DNA of 64,000 nt from Romanomermis culicivorax. Taxonomy: Eukaryota > Nematoda > Enoplea > Mermithida > Mermithidae. The notes below the pieces were generated by a model, which was not told the origin of the DNA, did not search any database, and saw nothing but the letters and a program-made list of their open reading frames with translations. The position numbers and the translations under genes are program-made. Shown here in pieces: positions 24,801 through 35,140 of this stretch. Position 1 is the first letter of the stretch. Every line of letters starts with the position of its first letter. The stretch lies in NCBI GenBank assembly GCA_963922205.1, contig CAWUHX010000023.1:1178001-1242000 (forward strand). The letters run 5' to 3'.

Positions 24801-26356
24801 ATAGTTTAGCAGAGCGCTAGTTTCATAGTCACACTCCGCTCTGGAATGAGGCCATGCCAAATGATAGGCCAATGGCATAAATTTGCAGATGACCTCTAAC
24901 TCTGGAAAGTTTCGCTCATCCAGCATACCTGAAATTTTTGCCAAGTTTGGCGTGTAAAAATTGGTCTTATAGGCCTGTCTATGGCCCTCGATACCCACTG
25001 GGTAGTGGTTATTTGCTGAAAACACCTCTTCAGGTATTTGGTCGGGCTTCCCAGCTTGTTGCCAGTATAGCTTGGCGTTTTCGTATAAAGTCAAAGAAAT
25101 TTTCCCGTCTAAATCCCAGTAGGTTCCACCTGACTTGAGATTTTCCAGGATATCTTTTGAAATATTAACCCAGTCTGGTATCTGGACGTCCTGGATTTCG
25201 TCGGGATCACTATCTGTAGTGTATCCATCGTCCTTCATTGGTTTGTTATCTCTTGGAAGCAGTGGATAGAAGCCACTTGGCAGCTGAACTCCCTGAGGAC
25301 GAACTGGATTACACTCCGTGGGCGCGGTATAATAACCTGTGTTATTTCCCTGCATCTGTACCGCCCAACGGTTATACATCTCACACTTCATCATGTGATA
25401 GACCATATTTGGTTGAACCTGATCGGTTTCCATAACTGGGGTACCTAGCCCCATTTCTCGGTTCACATTGCCCGGAATCATTAGATATTGTTGATAAAAA
25501 TGCAGGGCAATGGTGTTGATCTGTTTGGGATCCACCTTGTCATGGTCGAAAATCTGCATTTGCATAAGCAGTTGATCGGCCATGCCATAGTGAATGGCGG
25601 CAAACATGACCAATAAGGAGTAGTATGCGTCTAGAGCGGCGTATCTGAGCTCTTCCGGCAATATACCCCTTTTGGCAAACCGATCACGGTTCGCCTTTAA
25701 CGAAAAGTCATATTGGTAGGGGCCCACGTCTATCAAATAAAATTCCGTGAACAGTCCCTTTAACCAAAAGGTTTCGGGACATATACCTGTCTGAAAGCAT
25801 TTTTTCTCCAGGTTTACTCCTACCATGGTGAGGGCGAAACGGTCTAAGTCAAAGTATCGACCTTTGGTCTTTCTTAGAAATTCCCGTAAGGGGACAGTTT
25901 TGTCCCTGTCCTTATTATCTCGCCCTGCGCCACACACGTTATAGATACTCACCAGATCCTCCAGTACGGCATATCCGGCGAAGAGCATGTCGGAGTTCAA
26001 GAAGTCGTGGAGGCTGGTCCACTCTTTGATCATCATCGACGTTGTATCAATAACGTAGGTTTGACCATTCGTTAGCGCGAAGCTGACATATCGGGCAAAC
26101 TGCTTCCCCATTGGATTGTCGACCTCCCTTGTTTTGAACAAGGCGGCGACCTTATCCTGGTTGACTTTTTCAACGTCGAAGCCACAAACTGGTTGTCCTC
26201 TGAAGATTGATACTTCTCGGATAAAATGGAGTGTCTGGCTGACTTTCCCGATGTCTACCAATTTTGGTTCCTTGGGATTAGCCGGCCAGTACCCAAATGT
26301 GGCTTTAAACCACTGATCCAGTTCGTGGATTCGTACGGCCCGTTTGACGTTATAAT
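21828..26356 (-). CDS. ORF3: DEDDy 3'-5' exonuclease with coiled-coil and RGG-rich tail
   Basis: The frame is open for about 1,500 codons and ends TAA at 21828. Counting from the TTG at 26261 as residue 1, an RNase D/WRN-type exonuclease fold occupies about 20-225. All catalytic residues are present: motif I GFDVEKV (D29, E31), motif [12 protein letters not shown] (D102) and motif [16 protein letters not shown] (Y207, D211). Later come a P/Q/A-rich linker, an acidic run, a helical charged region (about 780-900), S/T-rich repeats and a C-terminal RGG/Q-rich tail suited to RNA binding. No membrane segment is present. The first in-frame ATG (26111) would remove motif I. An acceptor at 26356 (tatctttag) extends the frame 5' and matches in phase the donor at 34401 in ORF1. 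The predicted spliced product is 1517 residues and starts MPNERIPR. Function is inferred: trimming of RNA or DNA 3' ends during replication. Confidence 0.85.
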
Positions 26357-26366
26357 CTAAAGATAA
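26355..26366 (-). promoter_or_regulatory. Predicted splice acceptor for the ORF3 mRNA
   Basis: Minus-strand ctttatctttag precedes AT TAT AAC GTC. The acceptor leaves two bases that complete a codon with the single G left by the donor at 34401. A TAA about 30 bases upstream closes the frame, so no unspliced start is available. Confidence 0.6.
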
Positions 26367-27588
26367 AGTACTATTAATTTTAGTGTTTTATTCCCCTTTT
26401 TTCAGCGCATTTTCGGGTCTATACTACACCAGCACCACAACACCAAGCGGGTTAAGTTTCGCAGAAAATTAAATTTAGTGCAGGTTGTTAGGTGAGCCAC
26501 TGATATACAAACATTGAGCTGGTAGGCAACTAACACCTTACCAAATCTTACCCTTGCTACCTCTATATGTTGGGGAGGGTAGACCTGATCCGATTGTCCA
26601 CCACTTGATCGGACACCAATCTCTGACCAGCTGCTTGAGCGACCAACTACGCTCCATTTATGGCGCTGTATTTACAATTTTTATAGCGCTCGAAATTGAT
26701 AATTTTTTAATGAATTTGATATCGAAAAAGTGATAAGATTTGATTTGATTTGAAAATAAATAATTTTTGATAAATTTTTGAATGATAAAACTTTAGAACG
26801 GGCTGAACCCAAGGTTCTAGGTTTCCCTTGAATCGTATAGCTCTCGGTGGTATCAGGTATATTTCCAAATTGGAAATTCCCTGCTTGGCTTCGAGCTTCC
26901 GTTTCGCAGTACTCCCATTTTTCATTCCCTCTAAGTTCTAACCTCGTCTGCCCTTTGGGGCGCCGAGCTGGTCTTCCCGTGACTTCTGGGCATTACCTGC
27001 GGTTTCCAAGAATATTTGATAAAAATAAGTTTGAAACTTACCGTCGATGAAGAAAAAACGGTTGTCTTGGCGGTGCTGGGCCCTGCCATATTCAACGTGG
27101 CGCTCTGTGTGCGACCACTCGCGCGTCGGAGCTTGTTGGCGGTTCCGCGCGCCCTTTCCCATTTCTTTACGCTTCGAAATTTTTTTTTTTCGAATAATAA
27201 ATTTATAAAATTTAAAATTTTATTGAACGCTGAAAAAAGTTTAATCTAGCAATTTTGCTAATTTCCTTTTTATCGCGGTTCGGGGAATATTTTACTTCTT
27301 CCTTCCGATGGAAGTTTAGAATTCAGATAAGCGGGGCAGCTATAGATTGATTTTGAAAAAATGAAAAATTTGAAAATTAATTTTTTGGAAAAAATGTCGG
27401 AAATTTTTTTTGGGTTGTCACTTTGGTCTAAAATTCCGAAGAATTTTTCCCAAAGTCTGAGATTAATATGAAAAATTTACAAAATTAATACGAATACTAC
27501 ATAAACGCGATAAATATTACAAATTAATACAATTTTAATTAAAACTAGTACTTACACGTGCGAGATATGTACACAAAATAAAAAAAAA
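26367..27588 (-). other. Non-coding spacer between Gag-Pol and ORF3
   Basis: About 1.2 kb, AT-rich in its 27180-27588 half, with no credible ORF. It would be intronic in the spliced ORF3 mRNA and 3' UTR for Gag-Pol if termination occurs here. Confidence 0.5.
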
Positions 27589-30500
27589 TCAGCGCGAGAT
27601 CGCGCATAGATTCGCCTTGAGCGAATTTTCAAATGATTTCATTTGAATCGGCGCTCCAGTCGTAACTGTTTGTGCCATATTGGAAAGTGACGTATTTTCG
27701 TCACGTGGCGCGTCCTGATTGGCTCGCGCTATTCGCGGCAAGACCCTAGTGGTCTCGTAACGAAAATGTTTCAACCTGCTGATTGAAACTGTTTGGCGAT
27801 TTAGCGGGTTGTCCCAATGCACAATGGTGACAACGTTCTCTGCTTCTCGCGAAATGTCCGTAACTATGAACGGACCGGACCATGGTAGTCCTAACTTTTT
27901 CTGCTTGTCTACTTTGAGCAGAACCCAGTCCTTTTCTTTAAATCCATTTTGCTTAGATTTTTTATCGAAGTATTTCTTCGATTTTTCGGCAGCACTCTGG
28001 ATATTTTTGGCAATATCCTCGTAAAGGTTGACTAAATGATTGGTCAACACAAATTTGTATGCCTCAGCATTGCTGTCCGGCATTACGATATCGTATGCTT
28101 TCGATAAGTTTAACCCGAAGGTTGCCTCATGACCTCTAAGCAACGAAAATGGGGATTGCCCCGTGGCTGCATGTGGTGTGGCATTGTAAGCAAACACCAC
28201 AGCTCTCAAGTATCTTGGCCAGTTATCTTTTTCCTCAATGGCCACCTTTCTGAGCTGCTTGATGAGTGTCTGGTTAAACCTTTCTACCATACCATTTCCT
28301 TGTGGATGGTAGGCTGTTGTAAAAATTTTTTGACACTCCAATAACTTGCAGATCTCTTTCATTAGATCTGAGGTAAAACAACCTCCTCTATCGCTGAGTA
28401 GTCTCCGTGGAGTCCCGTGCCTAAATACAATAGCTTGTAGAAAAGTATCTACAACGGTGCTAGCTGACTGATCCGGGATCAGTTCAGCTTCAACCCACTT
28501 TGTAAAATAGTCTTGAAAGACTATGACATACGGTCTCTTCTCACTGAGTGGAGAAATACCCACGATATCCACTGATACTATGTCAAAAGGACCTTGTGGA
28601 ATAATTGGTATCAGTGGCGGAATTTCTGTGTTTCCCTGATTAGCCATTTGACAAACTGGACAAAACTTGATCCAGTGCCTGACATCCTTTTCAATTCCAG
28701 GCCACCAGAACCGTTTTTTAATCATAGCAAGGGTCCTTTTGAACCCCTGATGAGTCATCATTACGGCACTGTGGTACTGGTGCAAAGTATTGTCCCTAAG
28801 GCAGGATGGGACGACCACTTGATCGTCCGACCCCTGTCCGGCTTCGCGGTATAACACTTCATTTTGGATATAAAATCCACTATGATACTTGGTTGTCCCA
28901 TTTGGACCCAATCTATCAAAGTATGGCCGTAGTACCTCATCTTTTCTCTGCAAGAGGGCCATGAGATCATCTCTAATTAGCCCTTTTGGTAATTCATCTT
29001 CTTTAGGGTCTGCCAAAGTAAACTCCTGTTCCTTTTCTGGGTATAACCAGGTTACTCTTTTTTCCTTACCTTTGTCCTGGTTTCCCCTACTTACCTTTTC
29101 GTTGACCTGATTGCCATCAGGCTGGATCTGAGCCTGATTACTCTTCTCCGCTTCTTTCGCCATGCTCCTTGTAGTTACGGCATTTATCAAGTCTGCAGGC
29201 GAGTTTGATTCTGGATCACCCTCAGAATCTTCTGGATAAATCTTGGTGAATCTCGGACTCATATCAGTCCTCTGATTCTTCTTACCTTTTGGCTCCGGAT
29301 GTAACGGAGTACCGTCTTCAGGATTCCGATCTGTCAGAATTCTGAATCTCTTCACCAAATTGAGATGCTTTTTCTCAATTAGTTGTGCCTCCAGATCTTT
29401 CAGATTTTCGGACTCTCGTTTATCCTTTGAGAACATGTGTTCCCATTTTGGCGGTATCTTCTCCGCTTGATCGTCTGGTTCATCCATCCTGGACAAAAAG
29501 TCTGCCATGGCATTTTGTTTTCCAGGCACATACTCTAGTTTATAGTTGAACTGAGAGATGAACGAGTACCATCTCTTCAACTTACCATTGGTCATGGCAT
29601 TGACCTTCATAGATAATAAAGGTTTGTGATCAGTTCTTATGATCACCTTATGACCCACTAAGTAGTGCTTGTATAACTTCAAGCCATACACAATTGCCAA
29701 GCACTCCCTTTCCGTGGCTGACCACTTTTTCTCATCCGCTTTTAAAATTCTGCTATTGTAAGCAATTACCCAGCGGTCTGACTTGGTCTCCTGGTAAAGG
29801 ACTGCTCCTAGTGCCGTTCCGCTGGCATCTGTCTGAAGGACAAAGTCCGCAGACCCGTCCAAAACCGGATACCTAAGGAATGGCACAGACAATAGTGCTT
29901 CTTTCAGGCTCCTAAAAGCCTGATGGTGAACCTCCGTGACTTCCCAAACACAGTTCTTCCCAGTTAGTTTGTACAACGGTTCAGCGTGTTTAGCCAAACC
30001 CGGTATGAACTTTTTACACCACTGCAACATACCTAAAAACCTTTGCAGTTTACGTTTAGACTCTGGGAATGGGAAATCATTTATAGCTTTGACCTTTTTC
30101 GGATCTGGGGAAACTCCATCCGAATTTAAGATATGTCCTAAAAAATGAACTCTCTCAGGCAGGAATTCACACTTCTCCGGCTTCAAGGTCAGATGAGCCT
30201 TTCTTAGAGCTTGCAGGACTAGCTCTAGATTAACTAGGTGTTCCTCAAACGTATTTGAGAACACAATTATATCGTCTATATAGACTAGACAGATTTTCCA
30301 AACATATGGATGCAAAACTCTTTCCATCATACGCTGGAATTCGGCTGGCGCATTTTTTAGGCCAAAGGGCATGACTTTAAATTGATAAAGCCCTTCTTGG
30401 CATATGAAAGCAGTTTTTTCCTTGCTTTCTTCGTCCATTGGCACTTGCCAATATCCTGATTTGAGATCTAGGGTAGTATAAAATTTGGCTTTACCTAAAC

Positions 30501-33441
30501 AGTCTAGATAGTCATCCATTCTAGGAATGGGATACTTATCATCCTTGGTAACATCATTTATACCCCTAAAGTCCACTACTGGTCGCTTGGTACCATCCTT
30601 TTTACCTACAAGGAATAACGGAGCTGCCCAAGGCGACTTTGATGGCTCTATTACACCCTTTTTGAGCATATCTTGAACATGCTCACGAACATGCGGCCGT
30701 AAATTAATGGCAGTCCTGTGGTACCTTTTTGCCACAGGTGCTGCATCCCCTGTATTTATTTTACAGGTCAGGTAGGGTGTAGTAGTTGGAGGATCATTGG
30801 GCAAGCTGAACACGTCTCTATATTTTGCGAGACATCGTAGAGCTTGTTCCAATTGCTCTGATGGTATGTTGGATTTAGCCAGCATATTGTACAAAGCTTC
30901 CTTGAATGCTTTCTCATCCGATTGAGGAGCTTCAGGTCTAGCTTGAACTGCACAAGTTTGCAGCTTCTCCAGATCCTCAACTATTTTCCCCTTGAGTTGA
31001 TCCTGGTTATCAGTATCACACAACACTGAATTAGTATGGCCAATTATTTGATTTCTTTTCAAATGGCACCCTGATCCTGTGTTGTTGGATACCATAACAA
31101 CAAAATCATCTTTTGTACCATCTACTATGGTACTATCAATGTGGAACCTTTCTTCATTTTCTTCAGACTCTATTATGATTCCATTAAGGCGATTTTCGCC
31201 TACCTTATCCCAAAGCTTTGCTCTCAGAAGTATATCAGTGCCACTAGGTAAGTAGATAGGATTCACACTCACCACTGGCACCGAAACCTTTAGCAGGCAA
31301 ATCTTTGGCTGGTATTGGTCGGCGGCGCTCATCGTGGATTCCGCGGCGCTCGTGGTCATGACCTCTCCACAATTGGATTGGGGCTGGTCCGGCGTCACGT
31401 ATATCCGTTGTTGGCGGTTGTTGAGCGTCATCGTCCTATTCCTGAAATCTATTATGGCTCCTACCTGAGGATGAGCCAAAAAGTCTGTTCCTACTATTAC
31501 ATTTTCACCTGCTTCAGGAATTACAATTGCCTTAACGGGGAACTGTCCACACAATGTATCCATCCTAAATTGGATATACCCATGGGCTTGGACTGTCTTA
31601 CCGTTGGCTACAGTGACATTTAATATCCTGGGATATTCAGTATAATCTGGGCCCAAAGTTTCCTTCAGAAACTTAGCCGACATGACAGTGCACTGAGCTC
31701 CTGTGTCAATTAAAGCCATTGTCTTACGACCTCCTATAACAACCTCAATGTGGAATGGGGCTGTTCTGGGGTACGTATCCAGCAAATGTTGTTCCTGAGG
31801 ACTAGCTGGTGTGCCTCTCCTTATTACTTGTATTGATGGTACTACAGGTTGTGGTGCAATTGCATTCATTTGCACAATACTACCTAATACAACATTTGGG
31901 CAATTCACTCTCTGGTTTACTTCACCTGAAGGATTCATTTGAGATTGCCTTGCAACCATAACACTCGAATAATCCTTCTGAGGTGGCTGATTTGTGAATT
32001 GACCCTGTTGCAGAGTCTGGGTCGGACCCATAATCGCCTGAGGAGGCTGAGGATGCTGTAATGCAGCTTGCTGTTGGTATTGCTGCATCTGTTGGAACTG
32101 CTTCTGCAGCTCCTTCTGTTTCTTAAATTCCAGAAATTCATTATAATCTGAATTTTGTTGATAACTCTCGTGGCTATCCTGATAACCTGAATAGCCTACA
32201 TTATAAGCACCTCTGCCTCTGCTATTAAAGTTGGCATTTGGGTAACCTCCTCTACCTCTATAGTTACCTCGAGCAAAAGTGTTGAAGCCTCCCCTGTTGA
32301 TGGTAGGGAAGCTGGCTCTACCTCTGCTCCTGCGCTCGGACAATACTCTCAATGTCCTGCAGTCTGCAGTATTATGTGTTATGTTCTTGTGGAACTCACA
32401 CCATGGCTTAGTCGGATCTCGGGAAACTTGACCTCCCTGACTGGTACTAGGTATGGCCACATCAGACCGATTTTCCATTTGCCTGTTATCAATCTTTTGC
32501 TGGAGCTGGTCGAACCTTTCGACCAGTTGTACCATCTCTTTAGAGATTTTCAATAGGAGAGATTCCTTCTTACCTTTTTCGGTCTGAGCCCTAGGGGCTT
32601 CCCGAACTGGAATCTCCTCTATCTCAGGAGAATCACTCCTTGACCTTTGGGTTTGGGCCTGTACCTGATTACCTACAGTTTGATATGGTTGCCGAAACTT
32701 TTGCCTCTGGCCTTGTTGATATCCTTCTGACTGGTTCCTAGCAACTACGGCAATTTCAGGATCATGCCCACTAGGCATACCTACTTCATTAATTACTATA
32801 GGATCCTGTTGTGTACCCCTGGGTCCATATCTCTGGAAGGCATTCCTATATCTACGTTCAATGTCATGAACTTCAACTGCTAGATCATACCAAGTTCTAA
32901 AGGTATGCTTTGAATTCTTAAGTTCAGACTGGAACGTGGGGTCACTCTTATATATGAAGGTGTCGATGATCAGTCTCTGTTTAGACTGATAGTCTAAATC
33001 ACCTTTGACTAGTTCCACTAATATACTGACCCTTTTTAAAAACTCTACGGCCTGTTCATTGGGTCTTTGTTGGATCTCAAACAACTCCCTGGTTAACATT
33101 TCCAGGTTACATTCAGGTGCAAAGACATTAATAATGGCTCTCCTGGCCTCCCTATAGGTCATGTTGTCTCCTGCAACAGCCTTCGGTCTACCCTTAGAAA
33201 GCCTCAGCAGTGCTTCATACTTAGCTGATTCGGGTGTATCCCTACGGAATTCCCCTTCAAGTGCTGTTAAGAAGCTAAGCACCTGCTGATTTACCATACC
33301 CTCATCTAAGAGTTTGGGTAACACACCTTTAACGATATTCCTGACCACAATCTCTTGTGCCAAATTATTTGATGGCACCTCCCTCTGATCATAGGCTGCT
33401 GTTAATACTGGATCAAGATCAGAGTTCAGGGATTGCAGCAT
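27589..33441 (-). CDS. gag-pol: ORF2: Gag-Pol polyprotein of the gypsy element
   Basis: An intact 1950-codon frame. About residues 1-215 are helical and capsid-like. A CX2HX4HX4C zinc knuckle (CEFHKNITHNTADC) lies near 345, after an R/Q-rich part, and RG/Q-rich low complexity follows. Protease has LIDTGAQCTVMS near 577. Reverse transcriptase has DLKSGYWQV and YIDDIIVFS (about 1050). RNase H has QTDASGTALGA near 1200 and a later RTDHKPL. Integrase has an HHCC finger ending CPVCQ (about 1560-1600), then the D-D-E core: VSVDIVG near 1620, SDRGGCF near 1685 and MVERFNQ near 1717. A GPF-type C-terminal module (WSGPFIV) follows. All catalytic signatures are present, so the enzyme set looks functional. 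ORF2 lies in the same frame as ORF1, separated only by a TGA and five codons. Confidence 0.95.
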   Translation of the reverse strand: MLQSLNSDLDPVLTAAYDQREVPSNNLAQEIVVRNIVKGVLPKLLDEGMVNQQVLSFLTALEGEFRRDTPESAKYEALLRLSKGRPKAVAGDNMTYREARRAIINVFAPECNLEMLTRELFEIQQRPNEQAVEFLKRVSILVELVKGDLDYQSKQRLIIDTFIYKSDPTFQSELKNSKHTFRTWYDLAVEVHDIERRYRNAFQRYGPRGTQQDPIVINEVGMPSGHDPEIAVVARNQSEGYQQGQRQKFRQPYQTVGNQVQAQTQRSRSDSPEIEEIPVREAPRAQTEKGKKESLLLKISKEMVQLVERFDQLQQKIDNRQMENRSDVAIPSTSQGGQVSRDPTKPWCEFHKNITHNTADCRTLRVLSERRSRGRASFPTINRGGFNTFARGNYRGRGGYPNANFNSRGRGAYNVGYSGYQDSHESYQQNSDYNEFLEFKKQKELQKQFQQMQQYQQQAALQHPQPPQAIMGPTQTLQQGQFTNQPPQKDYSSVMVARQSQMNPSGEVNQRVNCPNVVLGSIVQMNAIAPQPVVPSIQVIRRGTPASPQEQHLLDTYPRTAPFHIEVVIGGRKTMALIDTGAQCTVMSAKFLKETLGPDYTEYPRILNVTVANGKTVQAHGYIQFRMDTLCGQFPVKAIVIPEAGENVIVGTDFLAHPQVGAIIDFRNRTMTLNNRQQRIYVTPDQPQSNCGEVMTTSAAESTMSAADQYQPKICLLKVSVPVVSVNPIYLPSGTDILLRAKLWDKVGENRLNGIIIESEENEERFHIDSTIVDGTKDDFVVMVSNNTGSGCHLKRNQIIGHTNSVLCDTDNQDQLKGKIVEDLEKLQTCAVQARPEAPQSDEKAFKEALYNMLAKSNIPSEQLEQALRCLAKYRDVFSLPNDPPTTTPYLTCKINTGDAAPVAKRYHRTAINLRPHVREHVQDMLKKGVIEPSKSPWAAPLFLVGKKDGTKRPVVDFRGINDVTKDDKYPIPRMDDYLDCLGKAKFYTTLDLKSGYWQVPMDEESKEKTAFICQEGLYQFKVMPFGLKNAPAEFQRMMERVLHPYVWKICLVYIDDIIVFSNTFEEHLVNLELVLQALRKAHLTLKPEKCEFLPERVHFLGHILNSDGVSPDPKKVKAINDFPFPESKRKLQRFLGMLQWCKKFIPGLAKHAEPLYKLTGKNCVWEVTEVHHQAFRSLKEALLSVPFLRYPVLDGSADFVLQTDASGTALGAVLYQETKSDRWVIAYNSRILKADEKKWSATERECLAIVYGLKLYKHYLVGHKVIIRTDHKPLLSMKVNAMTNGKLKRWYSFISQFNYKLEYVPGKQNAMADFLSRMDEPDDQAEKIPPKWEHMFSKDKRESENLKDLEAQLIEKKHLNLVKRFRILTDRNPEDGTPLHPEPKGKKNQRTDMSPRFTKIYPEDSEGDPESNSPADLINAVTTRSMAKEAEKSNQAQIQPDGNQVNEKVSRGNQDKGKEKRVTWLYPEKEQEFTLADPKEDELPKGLIRDDLMALLQRKDEVLRPYFDRLGPNGTTKYHSGFYIQNEVLYREAGQGSDDQVVVPSCLRDNTLHQYHSAVMMTHQGFKRTLAMIKKRFWWPGIEKDVRHWIKFCPVCQMANQGNTEIPPLIPIIPQGPFDIVSVDIVGISPLSEKRPYVIVFQDYFTKWVEAELIPDQSASTVVDTFLQAIVFRHGTPRRLLSDRGGCFTSDLMKEICKLLECQKIFTTAYHPQGNGMVERFNQTLIKQLRKVAIEEKDNWPRYLRAVVFAYNATPHAATGQSPFSLLRGHEATFGLNLSKAYDIVMPDSNAEAYKFVLTNHLVNLYEDIAKNIQSAAEKSKKYFDKKSKQNGFKEKDWVLLKVDKQKKLGLPWSGPFIVTDISREAENVVTIVHWDNPLNRQTVSISRLKHFRYETTRVLPRIARANQDAPRDENTSLSNMAQTVTTGAPIQMKSFENSLKANLCAISR

Positions 33442-33456
33442 AACTCTATTTGGATC

Positions 33457-33459
33457 TCA
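33457..33459 (-). other. In-frame TGA between ORF1 and Gag-Pol
   Basis: The minus strand reads CCT CAA TGA GAT CCA AAT AGA GTT ATG. ORF1 and ORF2 share one frame, and only this TGA and five sense codons separate them. It lies before the capsid, not at a Gag/Pol boundary. It may be a readthrough or restart site, or a CGA-to-TGA mutation of one longer ORF. Confidence 0.85.
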
Positions 33460-34425
33460 TTGAGGTGGTACACCTCCTTGATATGATGGCATATTGTCTT
33501 TGTCAAACCTGTAATCCCTATATGGGAAACATGCCAATTGATCTGGTCTAAGGGTATTTGGATCAACTATATTTCCTCTACCATCATAGACCACTCTAGT
33601 TAAAGTTTGATGCTGCGGAGCTATCTGACTTTGATTCCTGAAGTCTGCCGATTGCTCAGCTCCTTCGAATCGAAGATCTCTAGCTGGACCTCTCCAACTT
33701 TTGGGCTCAAAGTTAAGCCTTTGCCCTTCATCAACATCAGGCCTATTACTAGGCCCTGCGCCTGCACTTATTTCAGCAGCGAGACGCGTGTCTCTTTCTG
33801 CACCCCTATTACATGGTCTAACCTGTCTATCCGGCTCCTGTCGGCGCCTGTCGGCTTCCCTTTTGTTGTCCTCTGTGGCGGCATTCGCGATTATGTCGAA
33901 CAAGGCTTCGACGGTCCCCTTCAACTCGCGTAGCTGCGTCGCCAGCTCCTGATTGGACATCTCGGGAGCTCTTTCCTGTGGTTGGAATCGCTCTTGTTCC
34001 TGGGGAATCCTCTCTAATCTTTGATCGATTTCGGGGTCCCTTTCTTCGAAATTTGGTCGAATTTCGGGCGTAACGACGTCCCTTTTTGGTCCTGCTAATT
34101 CGACCTTTGGTGGTGGTGACCTTTTGAAATTTTGCTGGGGCGGTCCATCGGCGTCTGGGTTTGGATTCGCCGGGCCTGCCTCCTGCGGATCGATGGCAAT
34201 CGCTGGTGGTCGGTCAATTGGTACGCCTGCATCTTGGGGCGTAAAATGCATTGCATTTTGCTGCAATGGTTGAACCCTCGCGGGAGTTTGATCTGGGATC
34301 ACTGGGTCCGGAGCAGCATGCCGTTGCTGATCTCCGTCTCCCAAATTAACTAGATTCCCAGCACTCGCCACTCTGGGTGGTGATCTACGTAAAGTATTAC
34401 CTCTCGGTATCCTTTCGTTAGGCAT
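33457..34425 (-). CDS. ORF1: N-terminal Gag-like protein of the gypsy element
   Basis: 322 codons from ATG at 34425, shortly after the 5' LTR and primer-binding site. The protein is rich in P, R, Q, E and D and probably disordered (starts [17 protein letters not shown]). It has a charged helical stretch (about 150-185, [20 protein letters not shown]) and no zinc finger. It ends at TGA in frame with the Gag-Pol ORF, so it is best read as the N-terminal part of Gag (matrix-like or linker). A donor-like site 25 nt after the ATG (AGAG|GTAATA) would let the same initiator feed ORF3 by splicing. Confidence 0.8.
   Translation of the reverse strand: MPNERIPRGNTLRRSPPRVASAGNLVNLGDGDQQRHAAPDPVIPDQTPARVQPLQQNAMHFTPQDAGVPIDRPPAIAIDPQEAGPANPNPDADGPPQQNFKRSPPPKVELAGPKRDVVTPEIRPNFEERDPEIDQRLERIPQEQERFQPQERAPEMSNQELATQLRELKGTVEALFDIIANAATEDNKREADRRRQEPDRQVRPCNRGAERDTRLAAEISAGAGPSNRPDVDEGQRLNFEPKSWRGPARDLRFEGAEQSADFRNQSQIAPQHQTLTRVVYDGRGNIVDPNTLRPDQLACFPYRDYRFDKDNMPSYQGGVPPQ
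34396..34404 (-). promoter_or_regulatory. Predicted splice donor within ORF1
   Basis: Minus-strand AGAG|GTAATA. The exon base G at 34401 leaves phase 1 after eight codons. Joining to 26356 gives GAT and a continuous 1518-codon frame (25 + 4529 bases) into ORF3. Confidence 0.55.
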
Positions 34426-34501
34426 TTTAAATCCTGCTAACTTTCTGTAGAAACCTGGAGGATATTCTTTTCTCCTAGTCTGACTACGAAGTTCCGTGGT
34501 A

Positions 34502-34521
34502 AGGAGTTAAAAGCCACCACT
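34502..34521 (-). other. Putative primer-binding site of the gypsy element
   Basis: Just inside the 5' LTR the minus strand reads AG then TGGTGGCTTTTAACTCC. The TGG start, two bases from the LTR, is the usual complement of a tRNA CCA end. The tRNA was not identified. Confidence 0.55.
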
Positions 34522-35136
34522 TGTTGTGCAGGTCTTTCCTTAAGAGGCGTAAGAAAAGATTGGGTCTGAACTGACCTGTTAGAACGGATACCTTGGCTAA
34601 GCCTCGGTGATCTGTGCAACAGTCCGGTTATCCCCAGACCTACAACAACAAAGATAAACTTTGTTCTAAATATGGGGGCCTTACCAAGGTCCTCCGCAGT
34701 CTCCTAGATGAGACAAGGAATCCCCTCAGGGATAAACTTACTTGGGTATAACCCGAAAGGGGTTTCCCAGAACTTACTTGATGTAAGCCGGCGCCTGGGC
34801 CTCTGGCCCTCCGCCTTCGTCGACGCGGATTATCTAAATAAACAAACGAATATATTAAGCAATAAGTCCGGCGAAATATGTAAAAAGAATGTGGGTATAC
34901 CACAGTGCAATACTCATAAAAAACACAAGTTGCTGGGAAAATTGTATTTGGGGACGCCAGCAAAAATGTCAAGAAATATAATAATAACGATATCAAGTGA
35001 AGAATGATTTTCACTATCTTTTTTGGTCTTTTGGTGGCGCTCTATTCTATGCAAATGTCTGTGCCGCTGGTCGTCCCTGTCGTCGATTTGCATGTCGATT
35101 TCCCCACACGAATTGGCATCAACAGGGTGCCCAACA
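34522..35136 (-). repeat. 5' LTR of the gypsy element
   Basis: Identical in length (615 bp) to the 3' LTR with three C/T differences. It contains the promoter and start site for the minus-strand transcript, which cannot be located exactly. On the right it is followed by the duplicated aacg. Confidence 0.95.
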
Positions 35137-35140
35137 AACG
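35137..35140. repeat. Target-site duplication (right), aacg
   Basis: Second copy of the four host bases at 20478-20481. The host reading frame resumes directly after it. Confidence 0.9.

Larger units (their letters stand above)
20482..35136 (-). mobile_element. Full-length Ty3/gypsy LTR retrotransposon with a DEDDy exonuclease ORF3
   Basis: A 14,655-bp element on the minus strand with TG...CA LTRs of 615 bp and a 4-bp target duplication. Its order is 5' LTR (34522-35136), ORF1 (34425-33457), in-frame TGA, Gag-Pol ORF2 (33441-27589), 1.2 kb without coding, ORF3 with a 3'-5' exonuclease (26356-21828), 3' UTR, 3' LTR (20482-21096). The protease-RT-RNase H-integrase order places it in Ty3/gypsy (Metaviridae). 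The LTRs differ at 3 of 615 sites, all C/T transitions, so the insertion is young. ORF2 and ORF3 are uninterrupted. It lies within codon 9 of a DEG/ENaC gene. It is unusually long for a gypsy element because of ORF3 and the non-coding segments. Confidence 0.95.

Noticed and set aside
22956-25435. Plus-strand ORFs opposite ORF3
   Set aside because: Shadows of the long ORF3 in other frames, with composition dictated by the antisense of its Q/P/R-rich regions.
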